Shown here one piece after another: positions 8,964-18,679 of a stretch of 64,000 nt of DNA. How positions within the stretch are numbered: the stretch's first letter is position 1; the number at the start of each line of letters is the position of its first letter. The notes beneath the pieces were generated by a model that was given only the letters and a program-made list of their open reading frames with translations, was not told the origin of the DNA and searched no databases. The translations under genes were made by a program, and so were the position numbers. The stretch is from Thalassotalea sp. 1_MG-2023 (GTDB lineage: Bacteria > Pseudomonadota > Gammaproteobacteria > Enterobacterales > Alteromonadaceae), in the NCBI RefSeq assembly GCF_030546745.1, contig NZ_JAUOPD010000002.1:186001-250000 (forward strand). The letters are read 5' to 3'.

Positions 8964-11537
8964 ATGCAATTCACAACCCTACCCGATGCTTTAACCCTTA
9001 AAAAAGTCATTAAAGAGAAAGATGAAGTACTTAACTGTCGATTTATGACGGATGCAATTCAAGGCTTGCTAACAGAGCGAGCTTACTTTTTTGATGAAGT
9101 ACTTACCGAGTTATGGCGGCACTTTGGTTTAATGGGCGCGCCAATTTCATTAAATGCTGTTGGCGGGTATGGTCGCGCGTCATTACACCCAGGTTCTGAT
9201 ATCGATTTAGCGATTATTATCGATAAAAAAATAAGTCAACAACAACAAACCTCGTTGTCCGGTTTTTTAACTAAACTGTGGGACTTAGGCGCTGATATTG
9301 GTCAATCAGTAAGAACGATTGATGAAACTAAAAAACAAGTAAAACAAGATGTTACCGTAGCAACTAATTTACTTGATATCAGAAGAATCACAGGGCCGAC
9401 CGAGCATGCACTTGCGATTAATGACTTAATGCACAGTGAAGATTTATGGTCACATCAACAATTTTTTGAAGAAAAGCTTGAAGAGCAAAAAGCACGACAT
9501 GTAAAAGCAAAAAACACCGCATTATTTTTAGAACCTAATTTGAAAAACCACCCTGGCGGAATGCGTGATGTACAAAGTATTTTGTGGGTTGCACAAAAAT
9601 TTTACGGATTAGGTTACTCTGAAGTGTTTAGCGGTACTAAGTTGTTACTTGCTGATGAGCAAATAGAATTAAAAGAAGCGTTTGATTTTGTTTGCCGCGT
9701 GCGATGGGCATTGCATACGGTTGCGGAATCATCGGTAGAGCAGTTATTGTTTGAACACCAAGCAGAAGTAGCAAGAATGTTAGGCTTTGGTGATGGTGAA
9801 AACAGTCAACAAGCCATCGAGCGCATGATGCGACAACTGTTTCGTGCTATGACCAGAATTCGCGAATTAAACCAACTTATCTTAGATACCTTAACCATTG
9901 AACATACGGCATTTTCGCATAGCAATAATGTTAAGCAACTCGACAGTGGCTTTAGAAGAGTTGGTCGTTTAATTGATGTTGAAGATAAAAATGTGTTTAT
10001 CGAAAAGAAACAAGTTATCCGCATGTTTAGACTGATATCTGACATTGATGCAATCACAGGTATTACACCTAAAACGCTAAGGGCATTAAGGAATGTAAGG
10101 CGTTCATTACTCGGTGAATTACAAGATTATCAAGGGTGTAGAGATGAGTTTATCGAGCTTTTATCTAAAACAGATGGATTCGAGCAAGCGTTAGGTTTAA
10201 TGCATCGGTACGGTATTTTGTCAGTATATTTTTCTCACTGGCAATTAATTGAAGGGCAAATGCAATTTGATATGCATAATGCCTATACGGTTGATGAACA
10301 TGCGTTTAAAGCCTTAGCTTATCTTGGTGCTTTTGAAAAACATCATGAAAAAGACAGCTTTCCGGTTAAATCATATCAAAAAATCCCAAATAAACTTCCG
10401 TTACGTTTAGCGACTTTGTGTCACCATTTGTCGGGTCGTCAAACAGATGAAGATCACGAACTCAGTGCGATGCAAGCGAAAGAGTTTGCCACTTTTCATC
10501 AACTCGATGAGAAATCTATTCAACAGGTGTTTTGGTTGGTAAAAAACCAAACATTAATGCTAGATGTTTGTAAACAAAGTGATTTAAATGACCCGGCTAT
10601 TTTTCAAAAGCTGGCAAAAACTATTTCGTCGCAAGAAAAGCTTGATTCGTTGCTGTGTTTCACCGTTGCTGATTTAATGGCAACCAATGAAAGCGCATGG
10701 AATCCATGGATAGAGTATCAATTATCACTTCTATATAAAGGTTTAAAGAAAACAATCGCAAAAGGTACCAGCAATGTTTTTGAAGCGAGAACATTGATCA
10801 GCGAGAAAAAGGCAAGCGCGAAAAGCCAGCTGCATGAAAACATTGATCTAGCCACAGTTGAAGCGTGGTGGAAAAAATTACCCAGCGAGTTTTTTACTGC
10901 AAATTGTGTTGAACATATCGTTGAAATTACCGAAAACATTATGAGTAATTTTAACAGTGAACATCATGTATTTTTATGTAACTCCAATGATCTTGGTTTT
11001 ACCACCTTAGTGGTTTACACCCCTGACAGAGATCAATTATTTTCTGATATCTTTAAAGTGCTTTCTAAGGCAAAACTTCGCGTCAAAGAAGCAAATATGC
11101 TGACAACTCAAGATGATAATGTCATTGAAGTGTTTCAGTTGCTTAGTGAGTCTGACGATGTTGTGGATGATGAATTTAGATTAAACACCATTGTGCAAAG
11201 AGTGAAAGATATTTTAAATACCGGTGATACCGGCAAAGCAATCAAAGCGCCTATGTACGTTGAGACCTTTGAGCAAGATCCGAACATTGAAGTATTACCA
11301 TACCCCGATAAAGACAAGTCATTGATTAAAATTAACGCCTTGGATGATCCTGGCTATATTGAGCAAATTTGTGAAGTGTTTAATGAGCAAGGGTTTACCA
11401 TTCATTCAGCAAAAATAAGTCAGTTAGGCGAATGCAATGACAATGTTTTTCTTATTTCGAATAGTGAAGAAGCCTCAATTTCGAGTCTTGACTCAGACGA
11501 TATTGTTAAACTGATAGAAGAAAAAATATCGTTTTAA
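8964..11537 (+). CDS. glnD: PII uridylyltransferase / uridylyl-removing enzyme GlnD
   Basis: The glutamine sensor that uridylylates PII at low nitrogen and deuridylylates it at high nitrogen. Order: nucleotidyltransferase domain with GGYGRASLHPGSDIDL (both catalytic Asp present), the GlnD middle domain (NHPGGMRDVQSI), an HD domain (YTVDEH ... TVAD), and two ACT domains near residues 660 and 770. The HD motif itself reads CHHLSG where E. coli has FHDIAKG, so the metal-binding Asp is His at codon 10425-10427. The later RQHLLM His is Gln. Deuridylylation may therefore be impaired. I prefer ATG 8964 (AGAG upstream) over 8937, which lies inside the previous gene. Confidence 0.93.
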   Translation: MQFTTLPDALTLKKVIKEKDEVLNCRFMTDAIQGLLTERAYFFDEVLTELWRHFGLMGAPISLNAVGGYGRASLHPGSDIDLAIIIDKKISQQQQTSLSGFLTKLWDLGADIGQSVRTIDETKKQVKQDVTVATNLLDIRRITGPTEHALAINDLMHSEDLWSHQQFFEEKLEEQKARHVKAKNTALFLEPNLKNHPGGMRDVQSILWVAQKFYGLGYSEVFSGTKLLLADEQIELKEAFDFVCRVRWALHTVAESSVEQLLFEHQAEVARMLGFGDGENSQQAIERMMRQLFRAMTRIRELNQLILDTLTIEHTAFSHSNNVKQLDSGFRRVGRLIDVEDKNVFIEKKQVIRMFRLISDIDAITGITPKTLRALRNVRRSLLGELQDYQGCRDEFIELLSKTDGFEQALGLMHRYGILSVYFSHWQLIEGQMQFDMHNAYTVDEHAFKALAYLGAFEKHHEKDSFPVKSYQKIPNKLPLRLATLCHHLSGRQTDEDHELSAMQAKEFATFHQLDEKSIQQVFWLVKNQTLMLDVCKQSDLNDPAIFQKLAKTISSQEKLDSLLCFTVADLMATNESAWNPWIEYQLSLLYKGLKKTIAKGTSNVFEARTLISEKKASAKSQLHENIDLATVEAWWKKLPSEFFTANCVEHIVEITENIMSNFNSEHHVFLCNSNDLGFTTLVVYTPDRDQLFSDIFKVLSKAKLRVKEANMLTTQDDNVIEVFQLLSESDDVVDDEFRLNTIVQRVKDILNTGDTGKAIKAPMYVETFEQDPNIEVLPYPDKDKSLIKINALDDPGYIEQICEVFNEQGFTIHSAKISQLGECNDNVFLISNSEEASISSLDSDDIVKLIEEKISF

Positions 11538-11577
11538 TTCGACGAATACATTATATAGCAAGTTGTCAGTAATTAAT

Positions 11578-11614
11578 GGCTAAATTGATCAACCTCACAT
11601 TGATCAATTTAGCC
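11578..11614. terminator. Strong bidirectional terminator
   Basis: A perfect 15-bp inverted repeat (11578-11592 with 11600-11614, starting GGCTAAATTGATC) encloses a 7-base loop. It sits between the convergent glnD and marR genes. Confidence 0.75.
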
Positions 11615-11637
11615 TATATTTGTTTATCGCGAATTGT

Positions 11638-12126
11638 TTATAGCGTTTTGTTGATATCGGCCTGCATTAAGTCAAGCTCTAACATCGGAGATGCATCTAT
11701 TTCGTTGGCGTCCATCATGGTGGCAATACGTTGCATTGATGACAACAATAAAGATTGCTCCCATTGTTCTAAATGGCAAAACTTCTGAATAAAGTGTTGT
11801 TGCAGTGGTTGCGGCGCATTAATTAATGTTTCTCGACCACTATCAGATAAAAACAAACTGACCCGGCGTTTGTCTTCGGTGCTTCTTACTCGCTCTATCA
11901 ATGATCTATTTTCTAACCTATCGAGTATATTCGTCACTGTAGCAGCGCTTAAATTGATATTTTTTGCAATTTGACTCGCTGTTACCCCTTTAACGCGGGC
12001 AATTTCTTGCATGATCAATAGTTGCGGCCCAGTTAGCCCCGCTGACTTATTTAATTGCTTAGAATGCAAATCAATCGCTCTGATCACTCTTCTGATGGCA
12101 ACGAGTAGTTCTTCGTATTTTTCCAT
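11638..12126 (-). CDS. MarR-family regulator, EctR/CosR-like
   Basis: A 162-residue winged-helix repressor. The recognition region reads TASQIAKNINLSAATVTNIL, followed by the wing RVRSTEDKRRVSLFL. The N-terminus (LLVAIRRVIRAIDLHSKQLNK-like) and the C-terminal IDASPMLE remind me of the CosR/EctR group that represses compatible-solute genes in marine bacteria; this is from memory and not verified. The acetyltransferase at 8137, possibly of compatible-solute type, is nearby but not adjacent. The gene is divergent from the CNNM gene, with 249 bases between them. Confidence 0.85.
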   Translation of the reverse strand: MEKYEELLVAIRRVIRAIDLHSKQLNKSAGLTGPQLLIMQEIARVKGVTASQIAKNINLSAATVTNILDRLENRSLIERVRSTEDKRRVSLFLSDSGRETLINAPQPLQQHFIQKFCHLEQWEQSLLLSSMQRIATMMDANEIDASPMLELDLMQADINKTL

Positions 12127-12375
12127 AGCAAATATTCTTTGAGAGAATTTGAAGCTAGCTTATACATTTCTAGGGATCTTGCATAGTAATAAGCGTTTAA
12201 ATTGCTAGACTTTGACTAAAAAGTATTAACTAAACAGTTTCAGAACAAATGATTTTAATGAACGTGAGGGGTTAATCATCGGATTTACGGCTAAATATGA
12301 CGAAAACATAGGAATGCATTGCCAGCTAGTTTACAATCGTCGATTATTTTTTAATGTTTTCAACGTGCAAAATTT

Positions 12376-13437
12376 ATGACTTTACTTCTCACATACTTGG
12401 CAATAGCAATAGGTGTGTCGTTCTTATGTTCTATTCTTGAAGCTGTGTTGCTATCGGTAACGCCAAGTTTCGTAGAAAATATTCAAAAAGACAAACCGCT
12501 TGGAGGCAAAGTACTCAGTCATGTGAAAGACAATATAGATAAATCGATTTCTAGTATTTTGATCCTTAATACTTTCGCCCATACCATGGGGGCAGCAGGT
12601 GTTGGTGCCCAAGCTATTAGAGTATTTGGTGAAGAAAAAGAAACCTTAATCGCGTTTTTATTAACGTTAGCAATTTTGTACTTTTCAGAAATAATTCCAA
12701 AAACGATTGGTGCTAAATTTTGGCGCAATTTGGCGATCCCTTCAGCTTATATCATCAATTTTCTTGTAAAAGTTGTTTATCCACTCGTTTGGTTTTCATC
12801 GTTGCTCACTCGTATGTTTGATAAAAATAAAACCGATGTAGTATCACGAGATGAAATTCGTGCTTTTGCTGCATTAGGTCATAAAGATGGTTCTCTTTTT
12901 TACCAAGAAAACCAATTAGTTGAAAATATTCTTACCCTTAGAGAAGTCAAGGCCGGTGATATATTAACACCAAGAAGCGTTGTGCATGCTCTTGATGAAA
13001 ACATGACCATTTCTGCTGCTTTGGCTGCAGACCAAACTGCAAGTTTTACCCGCATACCTGTCTATAGTGCCTCAATCGACAATATAACCGGCTTAATTAT
13101 TAAAGGGACACTCTACGAACAAGAAAGACAAGGAAAAGGCGACACATTACTTGTTGATATTAAACAACCATTGCATCGAATTTCAGAAAGCTTACCTGTA
13201 CTACCCTTGCTTGATTTTTTCATAAAGCGTCACGAACATATTTTTCTTGTCGAAGATCATTTCGGACAAACTGCAGGTATTGTCACCTTGGAAGATGCGA
13301 TCGAAACCTTTTTAGGCCGAGAAATAATTGACGAGAGTGACCAAGTGGAAGATATGCAAATGTTAGCTAAAGCTAAGTTTAGGCAGCGTTTAAAGTCAAG
13401 CAATAGTAAAATATCTAACAACGAAGACGATGAATAA
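12376..13437 (+). CDS. CNNM/CBS-domain inner membrane protein (hemolysin-type)
   Basis: A 353-residue membrane protein with an N-terminal DUF21/CNNM transmembrane domain of about four segments (residues 1-140; note SEIIPKTIGAKF). A tandem CBS pair follows (about 190-320: DILTPRSVVHALDE and HIFLVEDHFGQTAGIVTLED). The C-terminal CorC/HlyC domain of larger relatives is absent. Family members are linked to magnesium or other divalent cation efflux, but the substrate here is unknown. No good ribosome-binding site precedes 12376. The gene ends 12 bases before mrcB. Confidence 0.85.
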   Translation: MTLLLTYLAIAIGVSFLCSILEAVLLSVTPSFVENIQKDKPLGGKVLSHVKDNIDKSISSILILNTFAHTMGAAGVGAQAIRVFGEEKETLIAFLLTLAILYFSEIIPKTIGAKFWRNLAIPSAYIINFLVKVVYPLVWFSSLLTRMFDKNKTDVVSRDEIRAFAALGHKDGSLFYQENQLVENILTLREVKAGDILTPRSVVHALDENMTISAALAADQTASFTRIPVYSASIDNITGLIIKGTLYEQERQGKGDTLLVDIKQPLHRISESLPVLPLLDFFIKRHEHIFLVEDHFGQTAGIVTLEDAIETFLGREIIDESDQVEDMQMLAKAKFRQRLKSSNSKISNNEDDE

Positions 13438-13449
13438 TTAGGTTTTAGT

Positions 13450-15777
13450 GTGTCGAAAGAGCAAAAAGTAACAAGTAAAGCATCACCAGAACAACGTTCA
13501 AAACTAAAGCGATTTAGTATATTTCTGGTTAAGTTTACACTTTTATTTGCCATTATTTTGGCATTCTATACCTTATATCTAGATGCACGGGTGGTCGATA
13601 AATTCGAAGGTCAGCGTTGGCAAATACCCGTTCAAGTCTATAGTAAAATTCATACGTTTCAGCCTGGAAGTGACATTAATCTTAGCCACTTGAAAGCTGA
13701 ATTGTCTTTAATGGGTTATCGTCGCGTAACGAAAGTGACAAAACCAGGGCAATTTGCGTTATCAAGCAAGCGGATCATTATTTATCGACGGGCTTTTGAT
13801 TTTGGCTCAGGTATTGAATATCCGCAAAAAGTAATGATAGATGTAACACGTAGCGGTGATATTCAAACCGTTGAAAAATTATATCTTGATGAACAGCAAA
13901 CACAATCTGTAAGCCTTGAACCCTATCTTATTGATCGTATTATTCCTGAAAATAAAGAAGATCGAGTGTTGGTACCATTACAATCTGTGCCAGAAAGATT
14001 ACTCGATACTTTATTACTCGTTGAAGATCGCGATTTCTATCATCATGCGGGCATTTCCCCTTTGGGTATTTTACGTGCGCTTTATAAAAACATTCGTGCA
14101 GGTAGAACCGTGCAAGGTGGTAGTACACTGACACAGCAACTTGTAAAAAACATGTACTTATCGCGTGAAAAAACGATTTGGCGTAAAGCCAATGAAGCAA
14201 TTATGGCTTTATTGCTTGAGTATCGGTATAGCAAAGATCAATTACTTGAAGCGTATATTAATGAAGTTTACTTGGGGCAACACTTTGCTAATGGCATTTA
14301 TGGTTTTGGTTTAGCCGCTGAGTTTTATTTTGGTAAAAGTGTAGCACAGCTATCAGATGAACAAATGGCTACGCTTGTAGGTGTTATAAAAGGGCCGAGC
14401 TATTATGATCCTTGGCGGTATGCCGAACGCGTAAAAAAACGTCGTGATTTAGTATTAACGTTGATGTTTGAACAAGAATATTTAACTAAGCCTGAATATC
14501 TCGCTGCGATTAAGAGTGAACTTTCTGTTCGAAAATCTAGACGACTAGTGAAAAACAAGCAGAAGTTTCCTGCATACTTACAATTAGTAAAAAAAGAATT
14601 GGGCGAGCTACTATCCGCTAACATGCAGGCTTCTGGCATTCGAGTGTTTACCGAATTTTCGCTTTACACACAAACATTGCTAGAAAAGAAGGTTGAGCAA
14701 CAGTTAGCAGCCTTAGCTGAGAGTAAAGCTCACGAACTTGAAGCAGCGATGATAGTCACAGAACGTACAACCGGTGCTGTAAAAGGTCTCGTTGGCGGTA
14801 AAGAAAGTGGTTATGCAGGTTTTAATCGTGCATTAAATGCTAAACGCCCAATAGGTTCGCTAATCAAACCAGCCATTTATATCGCGGCACTAGAACGCTA
14901 TCAGGACTATCAATTAGCCACCATTTTAGACGACTCTGAAATTAGTTTCACAACCGATAATGGTGAAGTTTGGCAGCCTAAAAACTATGACGGTAAATTC
15001 CGAGGACAGGTATCTTTATTAGACAGTTTAGTAAGATCGCTTAATATACCGACGATAAATTTAGGGATGGATCTTGGCTTAGAAAGTGTCGCTGAAATTG
15101 TGCATTTGCTTGGCTATGACCGTGATATAACTCTCCGTCCCTCAATGCTTCTGGGGTCGATCAATATGTCGCCCTATCAGGTAAGTCAGTTTTATTTGCC
15201 TATTGCTAATCAAGGATATGCGGTGCAAAGCCATGCAGTTGAGAAAATAACCTCAGCTCAGGGTGAAACCCTTTATGAATTCTTTGCAGAGCCAACCCCC
15301 TATTTTTCTGAACAAGCCAGTTATTTAGTTGATTATGCGTTAACGAAAGTCACGACTGAAGGCACGGCTAAATCACTTGCTTGGCGTATCAAAGACGCGA
15401 CATTAGCGGGTAAAACAGGCACCACAAATGATCAACGTGATAGTTGGTTTGTTGGCTATGACCAACAGCACCTAATTACCACGTGGATTGGTAGAGATGA
15501 TAATAAAGAAACCACACTAACAGGAAGTTCAGGCGCGTTAGTGCTGTTTGCAGACTTCTTAAATAGTTATGGTGCAAAAAGTAAACATACTTCAGTACCT
15601 AACGATATTGAATGGTTATCGTTTGATGCCAAAACAGGCTTGGCAATGGCCGTTGAATGTCAACAGAATATAGAAATGCCTGCTATTTCTCGTGGCTTGG
15701 CTATGCAACATTCTTGTTTAGAACCCCAACCGAAAAAGAAAAACAAATCTTGGTTAGAACGTTTATTTGGTGAGTAG
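13450..15777 (+). CDS. mrcB: Penicillin-binding protein 1B
   Basis: Bifunctional class A peptidoglycan synthase. A single N-terminal membrane anchor (about 28-46) is followed by the UB2H domain (RWQIPVQVYSK ...), then the GT51 glycosyltransferase with catalytic-type Glu192 in VEDRDFYHHAG and the QGGSTLTQQLVKN block. The transpeptidase has SLIK (Ser470), the SLN triad element in VRSLNIPT and KTGTTNDQRDSW. The start is GTG at 13450, preceded by TAGG. Its partner in E. coli is LpoB; an LpoA homologue (the PBP1A activator) is encoded at 21407-23251. Confidence 0.95.
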   Translation: MSKEQKVTSKASPEQRSKLKRFSIFLVKFTLLFAIILAFYTLYLDARVVDKFEGQRWQIPVQVYSKIHTFQPGSDINLSHLKAELSLMGYRRVTKVTKPGQFALSSKRIIIYRRAFDFGSGIEYPQKVMIDVTRSGDIQTVEKLYLDEQQTQSVSLEPYLIDRIIPENKEDRVLVPLQSVPERLLDTLLLVEDRDFYHHAGISPLGILRALYKNIRAGRTVQGGSTLTQQLVKNMYLSREKTIWRKANEAIMALLLEYRYSKDQLLEAYINEVYLGQHFANGIYGFGLAAEFYFGKSVAQLSDEQMATLVGVIKGPSYYDPWRYAERVKKRRDLVLTLMFEQEYLTKPEYLAAIKSELSVRKSRRLVKNKQKFPAYLQLVKKELGELLSANMQASGIRVFTEFSLYTQTLLEKKVEQQLAALAESKAHELEAAMIVTERTTGAVKGLVGGKESGYAGFNRALNAKRPIGSLIKPAIYIAALERYQDYQLATILDDSEISFTTDNGEVWQPKNYDGKFRGQVSLLDSLVRSLNIPTINLGMDLGLESVAEIVHLLGYDRDITLRPSMLLGSINMSPYQVSQFYLPIANQGYAVQSHAVEKITSAQGETLYEFFAEPTPYFSEQASYLVDYALTKVTTEGTAKSLAWRIKDATLAGKTGTTNDQRDSWFVGYDQQHLITTWIGRDDNKETTLTGSSGALVLFADFLNSYGAKSKHTSVPNDIEWLSFDAKTGLAMAVECQQNIEMPAISRGLAMQHSCLEPQPKKKNKSWLERLFGE

Positions 15778-15960
15778 TCGCTTGAGATTATTTGTCGAAA
15801 ATTGTTCGTTATCTTTGTAATGAATACAAACCGTGCTAAACCCTGACGCATTTATTGTCATTTTTTCACTAATCATTGCTATAAACCACTTTATTTCCTT
15901 GTAAAAATCAGGGCTTTTCTTTATGATCGGAAAAATTTTTTTATCGCTAAGTTTATTTGT

Positions 15961-15990
15961 TTGAAAAAGAATCATCGCTTTGGCTATGTT
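15961..15990 (+). promoter_or_regulatory. Candidate promoter of petABC
   Basis: TTGAAA (15961-15966) and TATGTT (15985-15990) are 18 bases apart, about 60 bases upstream of the petA start. The 270-base gap between mrcB and petA shows no supported gene. Confidence 0.45.
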
Positions 15991-16048
15991 TAAAAAAGCA
16001 AGAAGAATTCTAACTTTAAATAAATAATACAAATTTTGGAGATGTTGG

Positions 16049-16639
16049 ATGAGCAATGCGCCTGTGAATAACAGCCGTCGACGCTTTTTAACTGCGGCTA
16101 CTTCGGTAGTTGGCGGTGTTGGCGCTGTCGGTGTTGCTGTGCCTTTCATTGGCTCCTGGAACCCAAGTGAGCGTGCGAAAGCCGCAGGGGCGCCAGTTGA
16201 GGTGAATGTAGGTAAAATTGAACCCGGTCAATTAATTCGTGCTGAATGGCGCGGTAAGCCAGTTTATATAGTGCGTCGTACTGATGAAGCGGTTAAATCG
16301 TTAGCAAATCATGAAGATCAGCTTCGTGATCCTAAATCTGCTGAACCACAACAGCCTGATTATGCTGCAAACGAACATCGCTCAATTAAGCCTGAAATTA
16401 TGGTGGCGTTAGGTGTATGTACTCACTTAGGTTGCGCTCCAACGTATCGAAAAGGTGACTTTGAAGAGATGGTAGAAGGCGTTAAAAATGGTTTCTATTG
16501 TCCTTGTCACGGTTCTAAATTTGACATGGCAGGTCGTGTATTCTCTGGCGTTCCTGCACCGTTAAACTTAGTGGTTCCTGAGCATTCATTCCCAACAGAT
16601 GACACCTTAATTATCGGTGTAAGCCAAGGAGAAGCGTAA
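16049..16639 (+). CDS. petA: Cytochrome bc1 complex Rieske iron-sulfur subunit
   Basis: The 2Fe-2S subunit takes electrons from ubiquinol at the Qo site and passes them to cytochrome c1. A twin-arginine signal anchor is clear at the N-terminus ([19 protein letters not shown]), consistent with Tat export of the folded domain. The cluster ligands are in CTHLGCAP and CPCHGSKFD. Length is 196 aa, normal for the bacterial type. GGAG lies upstream of the ATG. Its stop overlaps the petB start by one base (TAATG), so petABC is translationally coupled. Confidence 0.97.
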   Translation: MSNAPVNNSRRRFLTAATSVVGGVGAVGVAVPFIGSWNPSERAKAAGAPVEVNVGKIEPGQLIRAEWRGKPVYIVRRTDEAVKSLANHEDQLRDPKSAEPQQPDYAANEHRSIKPEIMVALGVCTHLGCAPTYRKGDFEEMVEGVKNGFYCPCHGSKFDMAGRVFSGVPAPLNLVVPEHSFPTDDTLIIGVSQGEA

Positions 16640-17901
16640 TGGAAAACTTTATGGCTTGGATTGAAAAGCGTCTTCCGTTTATGGATGCCATGAACAAGCA
16701 TGCTATCCAATATCCGGCACCGAAAAACTTCAACTTTTGGTATGTTTTCGGAATTTTAGCGACCGTTGTTTTAGTTAACCAAATTCTGACTGGTATTTGG
16801 CTGACAATGAACTATGAACCTTCAGGCGCAGGTGCTTTTGCTTCTATCGAATACATCATGCGTGATGTAGATTACGGTTGGCTGTTGCGCTATATGCATT
16901 CAACAGGTGCTTCAGCATTTTTTATTGTTGTTTATTTACATATGTTCCGCGGTTTAATGTACGGTTCTTATCAAAAACCACGTGAATTGCTGTGGATTTT
17001 CGGTATGTTTATCTTCTTGGTGCTAATGGCCGAAGCCTTTATGGGGTACTTATTACCTTGGGGTAATATGTCGTATTGGGGTGCACAAGTAATTATATCT
17101 TTATTTGGTGCCATACCTCTTGTGGGTGAAGAACTGACTATTTGGATTAAAGGTGATTATGTTATCTCTGGTGCGACACTAAACCGATTCTTCGCGCTAC
17201 ACGTTATTGCATTACCACTTGTGTTATGTGTTTTAGTATTCTTACACATTATAGCACTACACGAAGTTGGCTCTAATAATCCTGACGGTACAGACATTAA
17301 GAAGCCGAAAGGTAGCGTTCCGGAAGAAGAGAAAAGCAAATTTACCTTCCATGAGCAATACACTAAAAAGTATGACATTGTTGATGCGATACCTTTCCAT
17401 CCTTATTACACAGTGAAGGATTTAGTTGCGGTCATTATTTTCTTGATTGGCTTTTCGTGGGTTATGTTTTTTGCGCCAGAGGGCGGTGGTTACTTTATCG
17501 AGGCGCCAAACTTTGAACCTGCTAATGGCTTAAAAACACCTGAGCATATCGTGCCAGTATGGTATTTCGGACCATTCTTTACCATTTTACGGGTTGTACC
17601 TGATAAGTTGTTTGGCATGATCACCATGTTTGCGGCTATTGGTATGTTGTTCGCACTACCTTGGTTTGACCGTGGTACGGTTAAATCAATTCGTTACCGT
17701 AGTAAAGCTCACTTACTTAACTTAACGCAATTTGCGATTAGTTTTATTGTGTTAGGTATTTTAGGTACTATGCCGGCAACTGATTTGGCGAATTTAATTG
17801 GCCGAATCGCAAGTTTAGGCTATTTTGGCTTCTTTATCTTACTGTGGTTTTACAGTAAAAATGAAAAAACCAAACCAGTACCAGAGAGGGTGACAGGATA
17901 A
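16639..17901 (+). CDS. petB: Cytochrome b of the bc1 complex
   Basis: The integral membrane quinol-oxidising core with haems bL and bH. It has about eight hydrophobic helices and the typical segments RYMHSTGASAFFIVVYLHMF (haem His), GYLLPWGNMSYWGAQV, and RFFALHVIALPLVL with the second His pair. The Qo PEWY motif is represented by PVWYFGPFF, with Glu replaced by Val, so it is an altered PEWY. Length 420 aa. It overlaps petA and petC by one base each. Confidence 0.96.
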   Translation: MENFMAWIEKRLPFMDAMNKHAIQYPAPKNFNFWYVFGILATVVLVNQILTGIWLTMNYEPSGAGAFASIEYIMRDVDYGWLLRYMHSTGASAFFIVVYLHMFRGLMYGSYQKPRELLWIFGMFIFLVLMAEAFMGYLLPWGNMSYWGAQVIISLFGAIPLVGEELTIWIKGDYVISGATLNRFFALHVIALPLVLCVLVFLHIIALHEVGSNNPDGTDIKKPKGSVPEEEKSKFTFHEQYTKKYDIVDAIPFHPYYTVKDLVAVIIFLIGFSWVMFFAPEGGGYFIEAPNFEPANGLKTPEHIVPVWYFGPFFTILRVVPDKLFGMITMFAAIGMLFALPWFDRGTVKSIRYRSKAHLLNLTQFAISFIVLGILGTMPATDLANLIGRIASLGYFGFFILLWFYSKNEKTKPVPERVTG

Positions 17902-18599
17902 TGAAAAAGTTAATTGTAACACTATTAGCATGCGTCCCTTTCTTTGCACTAGCTGCTGGGGGCTCTATGCCGCTTGATAAAGCAAATAATGATTTAGCAG
18001 ATAAAGAATCATTAAAGCGTGGCTTCGAATCTTATTTACAATATTGTTTAGGTTGCCATCAGTTAAAATATCAACGCTATAACCGAACATTTCGTGATCT
18101 TGGAATAAGCGAAGCTGAAGGTAAAGAAAAATATATGCCTACAGGTGAAAAGCCAGGTGATCACATTACTAATACTATGCCTGCGAAAGACGCCGGTGCA
18201 TGGTTTGGTACTGCGCCTCCAGATTTAACCTTGGAAGCTCGCTTTAGAAGCCCTGATTATATTTATACTTATCTACGTTCATTTTACGTAGATGCGGAAC
18301 GTCCGTTCGGAGTAAATAATAAAATCTTTAAAGATGTTGGTATGCCACATGTATTACAAAATTTACAAGGTGTACAAACTCTTGACGAAAACGGCGAGTT
18401 AACACCTGCTGTGGGTGGCACAATGTCACCAGAAGAATACGATGAGTTCGTTCGCGATCTAACTAACTTCTTAGAATATGTTGGTGAGCCGAACAAGCTT
18501 GAACGTAAACAATTAGGTTATTACGTGATCGGGTTCTTATTTATCCTGTTAGTATTTTCTTACTTATTGAAGAAAGAATACTGGAGAGATGTTCATTAA
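17901..18599 (+). CDS. petC: Cytochrome c1
   Basis: The haem c subunit of the bc1 complex, facing the periplasm. It has a signal peptide (KKLIVTLLACVPFFALAAG), one haem-binding motif CLGCH (Cys49, Cys52, His53), a plausible distal Met in the C-terminal half, and a C-terminal membrane anchor (about 207-224) followed by a positively charged end. A GC-rich hairpin follows the gene. Confidence 0.96.
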   Translation: MKKLIVTLLACVPFFALAAGGSMPLDKANNDLADKESLKRGFESYLQYCLGCHQLKYQRYNRTFRDLGISEAEGKEKYMPTGEKPGDHITNTMPAKDAGAWFGTAPPDLTLEARFRSPDYIYTYLRSFYVDAERPFGVNNKIFKDVGMPHVLQNLQGVQTLDENGELTPAVGGTMSPEEYDEFVRDLTNFLEYVGEPNKLERKQLGYYVIGFLFILLVFSYLLKKEYWRDVH

Positions 18600-18627
18600 T
18601 TTGAAGGTCACTATCAGGTAATTTTAT

Positions 18628-18645
18628 TGGGGGCACTAGCCCCCA
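18628..18645 (+). terminator. Terminator after petABC
   Basis: TGGGGGC (18628-18634), a 4-base loop ACTA and GCCCCCA (18639-18645) form a perfect stem, followed by a T-rich stretch. It separates petC from sspA and may allow partial read-through. Confidence 0.65.
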
Positions 18646-18679
18646 TTGTTAGTTATTATTGAATATTTTTGGAGGCGAA

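Noticed and set aside
15763-16149. 128-codon minus-strand frame between mrcB and petA
   Set aside because: It overlaps the start of petA antisense, has no ribosome-binding site and lies over the petA promoter; composition is that of AT-rich noise.
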